DNA of 64,000 nucleotides, from positions 5,687,001 through 5,751,000 of the forward strand of contig NZ_CP042582.1 of the NCBI RefSeq assembly GCF_008728835.1, in the 5' to 3' direction. The translations under genes and the position numbers were made by a program. The notes under the pieces are model-generated. The model was given only the letters and a program-made list of their open reading frames with translations, did no database searches and had not been told where the DNA came from. The number at the start of each line of letters is the position of its first letter. Within the stretch, counting starts at the first letter, position 1. Source of the stretch: Hypericibacter adhaerens (GTDB lineage: Bacteria > Pseudomonadota > Alphaproteobacteria > Dongiales > Dongiaceae). This document shows positions 34,025 through 41,576 of the stretch, one piece after another.

Positions 34025-35830
34025 TCAGCCCAGATCGGCCGGCGGATCCTCATCGGGGCGGCCCAGCGGCTCGGCCTTGCGCAGCTCGCGCGTCAGGGCC
34101 CAGCGCACCCAGCTTTCCGGCCCCCGATACCCGGTCTCGACCACGACCTGCTGGCTGCGGCGCAGCCGCCCGCGCCGCCCCGCATAGACGCTCTCGGCCA
34201 GGGCGACGGCAGCGCCCTCGCCGTCGATGCGAAGACGCCAGCCGGCGCCCGATGCCAATCGCAGCAGCACGGTGTGGCCGTTCTGCGCGAGCGAGGCCTG
34301 GACGTCGGGATGGAGATGGAAGCGGATCGTGACGGGAAGCGCTTCGGTCCTCTCTTCCCGGGAATCGTTCAGCGGTTCGACGCGGTCCTCGCCGCGCAGC
34401 TCCTCGCCGCCGGCGGTCATGTAGAGGCGCCGGCGATGGCGCAGGCCGAAGCGCGGGCCATAGCCGTCATGCGACAGCTCGAGCCAGAGGGTGCCGGCCT
34501 CCTCCTCGCGCTTGCAGCTGACGAAGCCGGGCCGGCTCGCCAGCCCGTCGCCCGGCAGGAGCGGGCTCGAATCGCTGTGAGCGATAGAGAGCGTCGAATG
34601 GGCGGCCGTGGCTCTCAGCGCCTCCGCCCAATCGGCGTCGGCCGCATGCGCGCCGCAGCCCGTGATCAGCCGTTCGGTCCCGATGCTGACCTCGATGGCG
34701 AACGTGCCGGCATGTGCACCGCCATCGAAGCCGGGCGGTGCCGGCCGTCCGGCCTCGACCAGGGCCACCATCCGGCCGGCGGCGAGGCGCTGGAAACCGG
34801 CATGCGGTGCCTTGGTCATCGCCTGGGGCGTCTCGCCCGCGGCGGTCAGCACCGTCTCGATCAGCCCCGCCGTCTCCTCATTAGCGCCGTTGAAAAGCGC
34901 CAGCCCGCTATCGCCATGCTGCAGGAGACGGATCAACGGCGCCAGGCTGCGCAGGGCCGCGCCCAGTGCCGGCGTGGTCGGCCTTCCTGCGCGGGCGAAG
35001 GCGATCTCGATCTCGGCCAGGTCGCGGATCACGCGAAGCTGGCGCGAGGGATTGCGCTCCACCTGACCGCCATCGGGCAGGATCTGGCGGTCGAGCTCGG
35101 CGGCGAGCCTCGCCATCGCCGGACCCTCCCAACGTCGGCCTTGAGGCAGCACCAGAGAGGCCAGCAGCAACCCTTTGGTCGCCTCGATGAGCGCGCCGCC
35201 GCACAGCCCGCCGGGCAGGAGCCGCGCCAGACGGGTCGCGTCCTCGGCGACGGCCCGGTGCAGACGCTCGTCGAAGCCGGCATCGCCGCCGACCAGCAAC
35301 CGGTTCGCCGATTGCAGCCAGGCCGCCAGCCGCCGTCCCGCGATCGCGGGATGGCGCAAATCCCGGCTCCGGCTTTCCGGCAGCGTCAGCCATTGGTCGA
35401 TCAGCTCGCGCGCCCGGACGATCCCGGCATTGCCGGCGGCCACGAGATCGGCGAGCCAGGCGAAGCCGTGAAGCTCGGCCATCAGCCGATCGCCTTCGGG
35501 CCGGAAGCTCCAGAAAGGCTCCGGCAGCGGCAGCTTGCGGCCGAGCAGCTCGATCTCGCCGGCGAGCAGCGCCGCGCCGCGCTCCGGCATGCCAGGCCAG
35601 AGACCGGGCCCCGCCGCGGCGAGGCGCTCGGCGCCCGCGCCGTCGCTGCCGCGCGGGCCCGGGATCGGCAGCCGGCTCAGGATCGCATAGCGCAACTGTC
35701 CCGCGAGCCAGCCCTCGGGCATCGCGCAGAGACGCAAGGCGCGATGCAGGGCCGAGGCGAGGTTGCGGGGCGCCGCGGCGGCAGGAGGGGAGCGGAGCGC
35801 CCGCCGGAAGGGATCGATGCCAGGGGCCAT
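34025..35830 (-). CDS. Heparinase II/III family protein
   Basis: This 601-aa protein has an all-alpha N-terminal part (about 30-280, with PEPFWSFRPEGDRLMAELHGFAWLADLV) and a beta-sandwich C-terminal domain (about 330-580) with HAGTFAIEVSIGTERLITGCGAH and HSTLSIAHSDSSPLL. These are the features of heparinase II/III-like proteins, polysaccharide-lyase relatives found beside rsmB and purH in many alphaproteobacteria. There is no signal peptide, so export or direct glycan lysis is unproven. ATG 35830 lies 18 bases after the rpe stop codon, making it the last gene of the htpX-rsmB-rpe run. Confidence 0.88.
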   Translation of the reverse strand: MAPGIDPFRRALRSPPAAAAPRNLASALHRALRLCAMPEGWLAGQLRYAILSRLPIPGPRGSDGAGAERLAAAGPGLWPGMPERGAALLAGEIELLGRKLPLPEPFWSFRPEGDRLMAELHGFAWLADLVAAGNAGIVRARELIDQWLTLPESRSRDLRHPAIAGRRLAAWLQSANRLLVGGDAGFDERLHRAVAEDATRLARLLPGGLCGGALIEATKGLLLASLVLPQGRRWEGPAMARLAAELDRQILPDGGQVERNPSRQLRVIRDLAEIEIAFARAGRPTTPALGAALRSLAPLIRLLQHGDSGLALFNGANEETAGLIETVLTAAGETPQAMTKAPHAGFQRLAAGRMVALVEAGRPAPPGFDGGAHAGTFAIEVSIGTERLITGCGAHAADADWAEALRATAAHSTLSIAHSDSSPLLPGDGLASRPGFVSCKREEEAGTLWLELSHDGYGPRFGLRHRRRLYMTAGGEELRGEDRVEPLNDSREERTEALPVTIRFHLHPDVQASLAQNGHTVLLRLASGAGWRLRIDGEGAAVALAESVYAGRRGRLRRSQQVVVETGYRGPESWVRWALTRELRKAEPLGRPDEDPPADLG

Positions 35831-35848
35831 CGCGGGTCCCCTGACCGC

Positions 35849-36529
35849 TCAGGCGGCTTGCCGCAGCCGGCGGATGTTCTCGGCGTAGGCGCCGGCGCCG
35901 CCAGTGAAGGTCGCGGTTCCCGCCACCAGCACATCGGCGCCTGCGCGCACCGCATCGGCGGCGGTGATGTCGTTGATGCCGCCATCGACCTCGAGATCGA
36001 TCCGGCGGCCGGGCGTTGAGGCCACGATCGCGTCGATCATGTGGCGCAGCGTGGCGATCTTCTCGAGCTGGCTGCGGATGAATTGCTGGCCGCCGAAGCC
36101 CGGATTGACCGACATCACCAGCACCAGATCGAGCTCGGCCAGCACCGGCTCCACCGCGGCGACCGAGGTGGCGGGGTTGAGCGCGACGCCGGCCTTCTTG
36201 CCGAGCGACTTTATGAGCTGGATGGTGCGGTGGAGATGCGGGCCCGATTCCGGATGCACGGTCAGGATGTCGGCGCCCGCGGCCGCGAATTCGGGGATAT
36301 AGGGATCCACCGGCGCGATCATCAGATGCACGTCGAAGGGCCGCTTGCTGTGCGGACGCAACGCCTTCACCACGGCCGGCCCGATGGTGAGGTTGGGCAC
36401 GAAATGCCCGTCCATCACATCGACATGAATATAATCCGCGCCGGCCGCGTCGATCGCGCGCACTTCTTCGCCGAGGCGGGCGAAGTCGGCGGACAGAATG
36501 GACGGGGCGATGCGTGTGGCCTGGCGCAT
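35849..36529 (-). CDS. rpe: Ribulose-phosphate 3-epimerase
   Basis: This 226-aa TIM-barrel enzyme interconverts ribulose 5-phosphate and xylulose 5-phosphate in the pentose phosphate pathway. Motifs are [12 protein letters not shown] at the start, [16 protein letters not shown] (metal and catalytic Asp), [18 protein letters not shown] and EVDGGIN (second catalytic Asp). Length matches the family. ATG 36529 has GAGGAT six bases upstream. It follows rsmB by 177 bases on the same strand and precedes the heparinase-like gene. Confidence 0.96.
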   Translation of the reverse strand: MRQATRIAPSILSADFARLGEEVRAIDAAGADYIHVDVMDGHFVPNLTIGPAVVKALRPHSKRPFDVHLMIAPVDPYIPEFAAAGADILTVHPESGPHLHRTIQLIKSLGKKAGVALNPATSVAAVEPVLAELDLVLVMSVNPGFGGQQFIRSQLEKIATLRHMIDAIVASTPGRRIDLEVDGGINDITAADAVRAGADVLVAGTATFTGGAGAYAENIRRLRQAA

Positions 36530-36706
36530 GGAATCCTCGAAGACCGCCCTCACTAGCAGGCGCGGCCGCGCTTGGGAAGGCCGCGAATCCGGTGCGCGTC
36601 GGCGCGATCTCGGAAGGCGGCAGGGGCGATCTGGTCCGCGCATCGCGGGCGCCGCGACTCGGGCGCATACAGGAGGTAGCCTGCGGAAACGAGCGTCGGT
36701 CCGCGC

Positions 36707-38092
36707 TCAGCGCCGCCGCAGACGGACCGCGTAGAATCCGTCCATGCCGCCCTGCTCGGCCCAGTGACAAGGGAGCGTGCGCAGCGCGCCGGCCCGCGTG
36801 AGGGCGTCCGCCGGCGCGCCGAGCGAGGCCTCTTCCTCGGGGGTCTCGCCGATGCGGATGCGTTCGATCGGCGCCCCTTCGTCGATCGCCCGGGCGATCA
36901 GGTCCTCGCCCTCCGCCGGTTCGAGCGAGCAGACCGAATAGACGATCACGCCGCCCGGATGGGTCATGGCGATCGCCGCATTGAGGAGCTTGCGCTGCAG
37001 CGCCGGCAGCTCCGCCATCTCCGCGGGCTTCTTGATCCAGGGCAGGTCGGGATGACGGCGGATCGTGCCGGTCGCGGAGCAGGGCGCGTCCAAGAGCACG
37101 GCGTCGACGAGCTCCGGCGGGCGCCAATTGAACGCATCGGCGGCGATGCAGGTCGCGGCGAGGCCGGTGCGGGCCAGGTTCTGAGAAACCCGCGCCATGC
37201 GATCAGCAGAACGATCGATCGCGGTGACGCGGGCACCGGCCGCCGCGAGCTGCAGGGTCTTGCCGCCGGGCGCGGCGCAGAGATCGATCACGCGCTTGCC
37301 GTCGATGCCGCGCAGCAGGCGTGCGGGCAGCGAGGCCGCGGCGTCCTGCACCCACCAGGCGCCCTCGGCGAAGCCGGGCAGCGTCTCGACGGCGCCGGCA
37401 TCCTTCAGCCGCAGGCTGCCGTTCGGCAGGATCGCGGCGCCGAGCCTTTCCGCCCAGAGCGCCGCCTCGGCCGGGTCCTTCACCGTCAGGTCGAGCGGCG
37501 CCTCGCGCAGATGCTGCGCGGCGATGGCTGCAGCCGTGACCTCGCCATAGCTCGCCTTCCAGCCTTGCCAGAGCCAGTCGGGCAGGTTGGTCGGAATCTC
37601 GGGCACGGCGCGCAGCAGGGCCGGCCCTTCCTGGGCGATCCGGCGCAGCACGGCATTGACCAGACCATGATAGGGAGCCGCCGCGCGCGGCAGGGCGTCG
37701 ATGGTCTCCGTGACGGCGGCATGCGGCGGGGTTTCCAGGAACAGGAGCTGGCAGGCGCCCAGCCGCAGGGCACCCTCGGCGGCGCTGGCCTTGGGCGTGA
37801 GGGGCCGCTCCAGACATCGGGCCAGCACGGCATCGATCTGGCCGAGGCGGCGCAAGCAGGTCGCGACCATCAGGCGGGTGAAGGCGCGGTCGCGCGGCTC
37901 CAGCCGGGCCAGGTTCGCATGGTCGGCCATGGCCTCGTCGAGCGGCCGGTGGCGGCGCAGCACGGCATGAAGAAGCTCGAGCGCGATCCGCCGGGTGGAG
38001 CTCCGGGCCGGGCGAAGCGGGGTGGTGGCCTTGCGGGGGATGGTCACCGGGTCGTTGGCCGCAAGCCGGCGTTTGGGCTGTTGAGGGGGCAT
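36707..38092 (-). CDS. rsmB: 16S rRNA (cytosine(967)-C(5))-methyltransferase RsmB-like
   Basis: This 461-aa protein has an N-terminal NusB-like RNA-binding domain (about 30-165: RRIALELLHAVLRRHRPLDE) and a C-terminal SAM-dependent methyltransferase. The SAM loop is VIDLCAAPGGKTLQLAA, motif IV is DAPCSATGTIRRHPDL and the catalytic cysteine is in YSVCSLEPAEGE. The usual length is about 430-460 aa. ATG 38092 was chosen; TTG 38101 is possible but its context is no better. It lies between htpX and rpe on the same strand, a common alphaproteobacterial neighbourhood. Confidence 0.94.
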   Translation of the reverse strand: MPPQQPKRRLAANDPVTIPRKATTPLRPARSSTRRIALELLHAVLRRHRPLDEAMADHANLARLEPRDRAFTRLMVATCLRRLGQIDAVLARCLERPLTPKASAAEGALRLGACQLLFLETPPHAAVTETIDALPRAAAPYHGLVNAVLRRIAQEGPALLRAVPEIPTNLPDWLWQGWKASYGEVTAAAIAAQHLREAPLDLTVKDPAEAALWAERLGAAILPNGSLRLKDAGAVETLPGFAEGAWWVQDAAASLPARLLRGIDGKRVIDLCAAPGGKTLQLAAAGARVTAIDRSADRMARVSQNLARTGLAATCIAADAFNWRPPELVDAVLLDAPCSATGTIRRHPDLPWIKKPAEMAELPALQRKLLNAAIAMTHPGGVIVYSVCSLEPAEGEDLIARAIDEGAPIERIRIGETPEEEASLGAPADALTRAGALRTLPCHWAEQGGMDGFYAVRLRRR

Positions 38093-38174
38093 GGATACCA
38101 AGCTTATGCCGAAACCTGTCCGATGCGTCAGCCCCGCAAATCAGACGCTGTGATGGGCCGGGAAGGTGAAGCGC

Positions 38175-39158
38175 TCAGCCCCAGGGACCGCGCCGGCCGG
38201 AAGGGGCCGGGCCGGAATCGGGGACGGAGCCACGCCCGCCGGGCCGGGTCGCCGTTGCCGGCCGGCTCCAGGGGCCGGTCGCTGCCTGGGGGGCGGGGTC
38301 GAGATCGGCCGGCGCGCCGCCCATGCCCTGGGCCATGGCCTCGAGCCGGGCGATCCGGTTCTCCAGGCTCGGATGGGTGGCGAACAGGTTGTCGACCGCC
38401 TTCATATGCAGCGGATTGACGATGAAGAGCGGGGCCGTGGCCGGGTGGGCCTCGGCCTGGGGGTTGGGGATGCGTCCGCTCGCCATGCCCAGCTTGCCCA
38501 AGGCGCTCGCCAGCCAGAGCGGCTGGCCGCAGATCTCGGCACCCCGGCGGTCGGCCTCGTATTCGCGCGAGCGGCTGATGCCGAGCTGAACCAGCGTCGC
38601 CGCCAGCGGCGCCACGATCATCACCACGATGGTGCCGAGCGCGCCCAAGGGATTGTCGCGGCTGCGCCCGAAGAAGAAGGCGAAGTTGGCGAGCATGCCG
38701 ATGGCGCCGGCGAGCGTCGCCGTCACGGTCATGATCAGCGTGTCGCGATGCTGGACGTGCGAGAGCTCATGCGCCATGACGCCGGCGATCTCGCGCCGGT
38801 CGAGCAGCTGCAGCAGGCCGGTGGTGGCGCAGACCGCGGCCTTGCTCGGGCTGCGGCCGGTGGCGAAGGCGTTGGGCTGCGGATTCTCGACGATATAAGT
38901 GCGCGGCATCGGCAGGCCCGCGCGCGCCGCCAGCTGGCGCACGATGCCGACGAACTCGGGCGCCGACTGCTCGTCGACCTCGCGCGCCCGGTAAAGGCTC
39001 AAGACCATCCGGTCGCTGTTCCAGAGCGCGAACAGGTTCATGCCCAGCGCCAGGAAGAAGGCGACCGCCATGCCCTGGCCGCCGCCGATCAGCCAGCCGA
39101 CGCCCATGAAGAGCGCCGTCATGACGGCGAGAAGTACGGCAGTGCGGAAATAAGGCAT
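38175..39158 (-). CDS. htpX: Zinc metalloprotease HtpX homologue
   Basis: This 327-aa M48-family membrane protease degrades damaged inner-membrane proteins. Two N-terminal helices (about 6-24 and 30-46) precede the cytoplasmic zinc site [10 protein letters not shown] near residue 130, two further helices follow (about 145-162 and 180-197), and the third zinc ligand is in [10 protein letters not shown]. The C-terminal 35 residues are rich in Pro, Gly and Arg and are not part of the family core. It is the first gene of the htpX-rsmB-rpe-heparinase run and is divergent from the DUF1674 gene. Confidence 0.95.
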   Translation of the reverse strand: MPYFRTAVLLAVMTALFMGVGWLIGGGQGMAVAFFLALGMNLFALWNSDRMVLSLYRAREVDEQSAPEFVGIVRQLAARAGLPMPRTYIVENPQPNAFATGRSPSKAAVCATTGLLQLLDRREIAGVMAHELSHVQHRDTLIMTVTATLAGAIGMLANFAFFFGRSRDNPLGALGTIVVMIVAPLAATLVQLGISRSREYEADRRGAEICGQPLWLASALGKLGMASGRIPNPQAEAHPATAPLFIVNPLHMKAVDNLFATHPSLENRIARLEAMAQGMGGAPADLDPAPQAATGPWSRPATATRPGGRGSVPDSGPAPSGRRGPWG

Positions 39159-39311
39159 CGGGAGCGCGGACCTCGGGCGAAAAGACGGCCGGCGCTGGCA
39201 GCCGCGCCGGGCTCCAGGATGAGGTATGAATTCTGCCCTGTGAATTCAAGCGGTTGGCGCCCGCGGTCGGGCCTTGCGGCCGGCGCCGCCGCTGCCTAGC
39301 TTCAGAGGGTC

Positions 39312-39533
39312 ATGACGCAGCATTCCGAAAAAGAGCCCCGGCCGGCGCCGGCCGCGGCAGCACCCAAGCCCGGCAGCGCGGGCGAGGCGGAAACCGCCGG
39401 GACGGCGGGCGCCGAAACGCCGAAGGCACCGGCGGTCCCGGGGGCTCGTGTCCGCGAGATCGGCGGCCCGAAGGGGCCCGAGCCGACCCGTTACGGCGAT
39501 TGGGAAGTGGGCGGGCGCTGCAGCGACTTCTGA
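39312..39533 (+). CDS. DUF1674 protein, SDHAF4-like succinate dehydrogenase assembly factor
   Basis: This 73-aa protein has a disordered Ala/Pro-rich first half and the DUF1674 signature at its C-terminus: EIGGPKGPEPTRYGDWEVGGRCSDF is the conserved block (positions 49-73). In mitochondria the same motif defines SDHAF4/Sdh8, which shields flavinylated SdhA during complex II assembly; bacterial homologues are thought to act alike. It is commonly found next to htpX in alphaproteobacteria, as here (divergent, 153-base gap). The gene is small but the ending match is strong. Confidence 0.9.
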   Translation: MTQHSEKEPRPAPAAAAPKPGSAGEAETAGTAGAETPKAPAVPGARVREIGGPKGPEPTRYGDWEVGGRCSDF

Positions 39534-39649
39534 CCGTCATCCCGCCTGCCGCTCAGGACCAAACTCCTTTCTTGGATAGACAAAGCAACCGGCTCCCGCC
39601 CCATAATGAAGGCGGGGGATGGTGGGAATGCTTTGAGGAGGGGTGGGTC

Positions 39650-40231
39650 ATGCGAAATCGAATCGCCGCGATTCTCGTCGCGGCGTTGATGGTGGTGGGT
39701 GGCCTGGGTGCAGCCCTGGCCGACAGCCAGAAGGGCGGGCAGGGCAGCTCGTCGGGCGGCACCAGCGGGAGCGGCACCGGCAGCGGATCGGGAGGCGGCG
39801 GATCTTCCGGCAGCAACGGCCCGTTCCAGCCGATCTCGGTCCAGGGCTGGGATGGCGGCGCCTATCGCAACAAGGACGGCAGCGTCTATTGCGAGCTGTC
39901 CGACGATTACGGGAACGGCGTCAGCCTCTATGTGGGCTGGGACAAATACGGCTTCTACCTGGTGATCATCGATCCGAACGTCCTGAAGATGGAGCCCTGG
40001 TCCGATTTCGAGACCGAGGTGAGCATCGACAAGATCTATCGCGGCAAGGTGCCGGCCTATTCCTACGACGCCGACGAGCTCGAGCTCGATTTCGCCGAGG
40101 ACACCAAAGGCATCAACGCGCTGCGCAAGGGCGAGAGGCTGACCCTGATCGAATGGGATCACTGGTATACGCTCTACGGCACCGGCGCCGCCATCGGCGC
40201 GGTGCAGGATTGCTATAGCCGGTACCGGTGA
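39650..40231 (+). CDS. Small secreted protein with Gly/Ser linker, unknown function
   Basis: This 193-aa protein begins with a signal peptide (MRNRIAAILVAALMVVGGLG, cleavage near residue 25), then a low-complexity Gly/Ser/Thr linker at about 28-57, then a folded acidic domain with many aromatic residues: WDGGAYRNKDGSVYCELSDD, SLYVGWDKYGFYLVIIDP, MEPWSDFETEVSIDKIYRG. The folded part contains two cysteines (about residues 80 and 188) that could form a disulfide. The ATG at 39650 has GAGGAGGGG about 8-14 bases upstream. The domain resembles exported invasion-associated or DUF-type beta proteins of alphaproteobacteria, but I cannot name a family. Confidence 0.75.
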   Translation: MRNRIAAILVAALMVVGGLGAALADSQKGGQGSSSGGTSGSGTGSGSGGGGSSGSNGPFQPISVQGWDGGAYRNKDGSVYCELSDDYGNGVSLYVGWDKYGFYLVIIDPNVLKMEPWSDFETEVSIDKIYRGKVPAYSYDADELELDFAEDTKGINALRKGERLTLIEWDHWYTLYGTGAAIGAVQDCYSRYR

Positions 40232-40267
40232 GGATGCAGACGCCACCCGCGCCAACGCACAATCGTC

Positions 40268-40583
40268 ATCCCCGCTTTCGAGCGTGTGAAGAAATCGGCG
40301 ATGCCAAAGAACTCTCTCGCCCCCTCCCCTTGCGGGAGGGGGTAGGGGGAGGGGCGATGCCGTGCGAGATCCTGGCAAATAAGCGGAGCCTGATCTGCTC
40401 GGGCTCGCTCGCTTGGCACCCTATCTAGGCCTTCTGCCTCCAGAGCGGTGATTGATCGCAGGGATGCCCCCAGCTGCGTCCGTGGCACCCCCCCAACCCC
40501 CTCCCGCAAGGGGAGGGGGCTTGAGTGTTTGCTACGCCCTTGCGTGGTGCTCTCGATTTCTTCACGCGCTCGAATGCGGGGAT
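40268..40583. repeat. Outer 30-bp inverted repeat enclosing element B
   Basis: Bases 40268-40297 and 40554-40583 are inverted copies matching in 28 of 30 positions; each reads ATCCCCGC, TTCGAGCG and GTGAAGAAATCG inwards. They bracket 256 bases that contain the second inverted-repeat pair at 40319-40520. The outer arms belong to the ATCCCCGC...GCGGGGAT palindrome type that is dispersed in many alphaproteobacterial genomes. No open frame in the enclosed DNA looks coding. Confidence 0.75.
40319..40520. repeat. MITE-like element B (nested) with ~36-bp palindromic terminal inverted repeats
   Basis: The ends 40319-40355 and 40485-40520 are inverted copies; the outer 25 bases (GCCCCCTCCCCTTGCGGGAG onwards) are identical, and the inner parts differ by a few G/T changes. 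Each end is a stem-loop with a TTGC loop. The 129-base core contains CTCGGGCTCGCTCG and no recognisable gene. The rest of the 40232-40697 gap holds the outer repeat, one more hairpin (40618-40637) and nothing else that I can interpret. Confidence 0.7.
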
Positions 40584-40617
40584 CCATGCTTTAGCCTGCA
40601 ACGCTGGATCGAGTTGG

Positions 40618-40637
40618 ACCCCCGCGTTCGCGGGGGT
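40618..40637. repeat. ACCCCCGCG/CGCGGGGGT hairpin
   Basis: Nine-base perfect inverted repeat with a minimal TT centre (a 7-bp stem and tetraloop in practice), followed by GACGGGA. It is a dispersed REP-type palindrome of the CCCCCGCGNNCGCGGGGG kind and lies at the edge of the nested repeat region, 60 bases from the PPOX gene end. Confidence 0.6.
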
Positions 40638-40697
40638 GACGGGAAGCGCGAGAATGGCGGTGAGAGCGAATGACGCTGGGGGCGAGTGAAGCGGCGG

Positions 40698-41447
40698 TTA
40701 CTCCGCCGCTTCCTGCTGCTTCGCCGCCTGCGTCATGAGCGCGTCGAGGTCGGCGTCGGCGCGGAAGACCGAGAGATGCGCGGGGCGCTCGATGCCGGGC
40801 CTGAGCTTCGCGTCCGGGATCGTCTCGCCGACGACGGTGCGGATCGGCAGCACGCCGGCCCAGATCGGCAGCGCGTAATCCTCGTCGTCATCGACCGGCC
40901 CGCCGGTGCGGATCTTGGCCGAGGCCTCGTCGAGCTTCATGCCGAGCACGCTGGTCGCCTTGACCTCCTGCTTGGTCGCCGGCCGGAGCTCGGCCCAGCG
41001 GCCGGGGAAGATGCGGTCGACGAAGGCCTCGAACGCCGCCATCTTCGCCTCGGGCTCCTCGACGAAATGGGCGCGGCCGAAGGCCATCACCGAGCGGTAG
41101 TTGATCGAGTGGTGGAAGCCCGAGCGCGCCAGCACCAGCCCGTCGAGATGCGTCACCGTCACCGTGCAGGGGATGCCCTCGCCCACATGCTCGAGCATCC
41201 GGCTCGCGGCCGAGCCGTGCCAATAGAGCATGTCGCCCTCGCGCCAATAGGCCGTCGGCGTGACATAGGGCTGGCCGTCGATCACATAGCCGATATGGGC
41301 GATCAGCCCGGCATCGAGCACCGCATAGACGGTCTCGCGGTCGTAATGGCCGCGCTGATAGAGCCGCTTCACGCGCGAGCGCGGGCTCGGCTCGAAATCC
41401 TCGGTCGGCGCCGAAGGCGGCGCGCCATAGCCGGTCGTGCTGGACAT
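40698..41447 (-). CDS. Pyridoxamine 5'-phosphate oxidase (PPOX/FMN-binding split-barrel) family protein
   Basis: This 249-aa protein has an FMN split-barrel: AHIGYVIDGQPYVTPTAYWRE near residue 50, MLYWHGSAASRML and the NYRSVMAFGRAHFVEE strand, followed by a 90-residue extension ending in a charged tail. The family includes flavin reductases, haem-degrading and deazaflavin-dependent proteins; it is not PdxH itself, which has different termini. It is divergent from a MocR-type regulator across 129 bases, an arrangement in which MocR proteins usually control the adjacent PPOX or vitamin B6 gene. Confidence 0.87.
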   Translation of the reverse strand: MSSTTGYGAPPSAPTEDFEPSPRSRVKRLYQRGHYDRETVYAVLDAGLIAHIGYVIDGQPYVTPTAYWREGDMLYWHGSAASRMLEHVGEGIPCTVTVTHLDGLVLARSGFHHSINYRSVMAFGRAHFVEEPEAKMAAFEAFVDRIFPGRWAELRPATKQEVKATSVLGMKLDEASAKIRTGGPVDDDEDYALPIWAGVLPIRTVVGETIPDAKLRPGIERPAHLSVFRADADLDALMTQAAKQQEAAE

Positions 41448-41466
41448 GGGTCAGGTCTCTCCCTTC

Positions 41467-41484
41467 GGCCCCCCGCGGGGGGCC
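41467..41484 (-). promoter_or_regulatory. 18-bp perfect palindrome in the PPOX leader
   Basis: GGCCCCCCGCGGGGGGCC is a perfect palindrome 20 bases upstream of the PPOX start codon, followed on the plus strand by TTT. It could be a 5' leader hairpin for the PPOX mRNA or a transcriptional roadblock/terminator between the divergent genes. Function is inferred from position only. Confidence 0.45.
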
Positions 41485-41510
41485 TTTCCGGGCACCATTC
41501 ATGCCCCGTA

Positions 41511-41546
41511 ACTGGTCTCTTCAAAAGGTCCGGTTTTCGATATTCT
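41511..41546 (+). promoter_or_regulatory. Candidate mocR promoter/operator region
   Basis: Two GGTC half-sites (41514-41517 and 41527-41530, 13 bases apart) precede TATTCT at 41541-41546, a good -10 for the MocR gene starting at 41577. MocR proteins often bind direct-repeat half-sites in such divergent gaps. No convincing -35 is visible. Confidence 0.35.
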
Positions 41547-41576
41547 ATGGAGCCACTTACGGAAGGGCGATGCCCC

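Noticed and set aside
36530-36706. Possible small gene between rpe and rsmB
   Set aside because: Frames here are Arg/Ala/Gly-rich, lack ribosome-binding sites and show no family resemblance.
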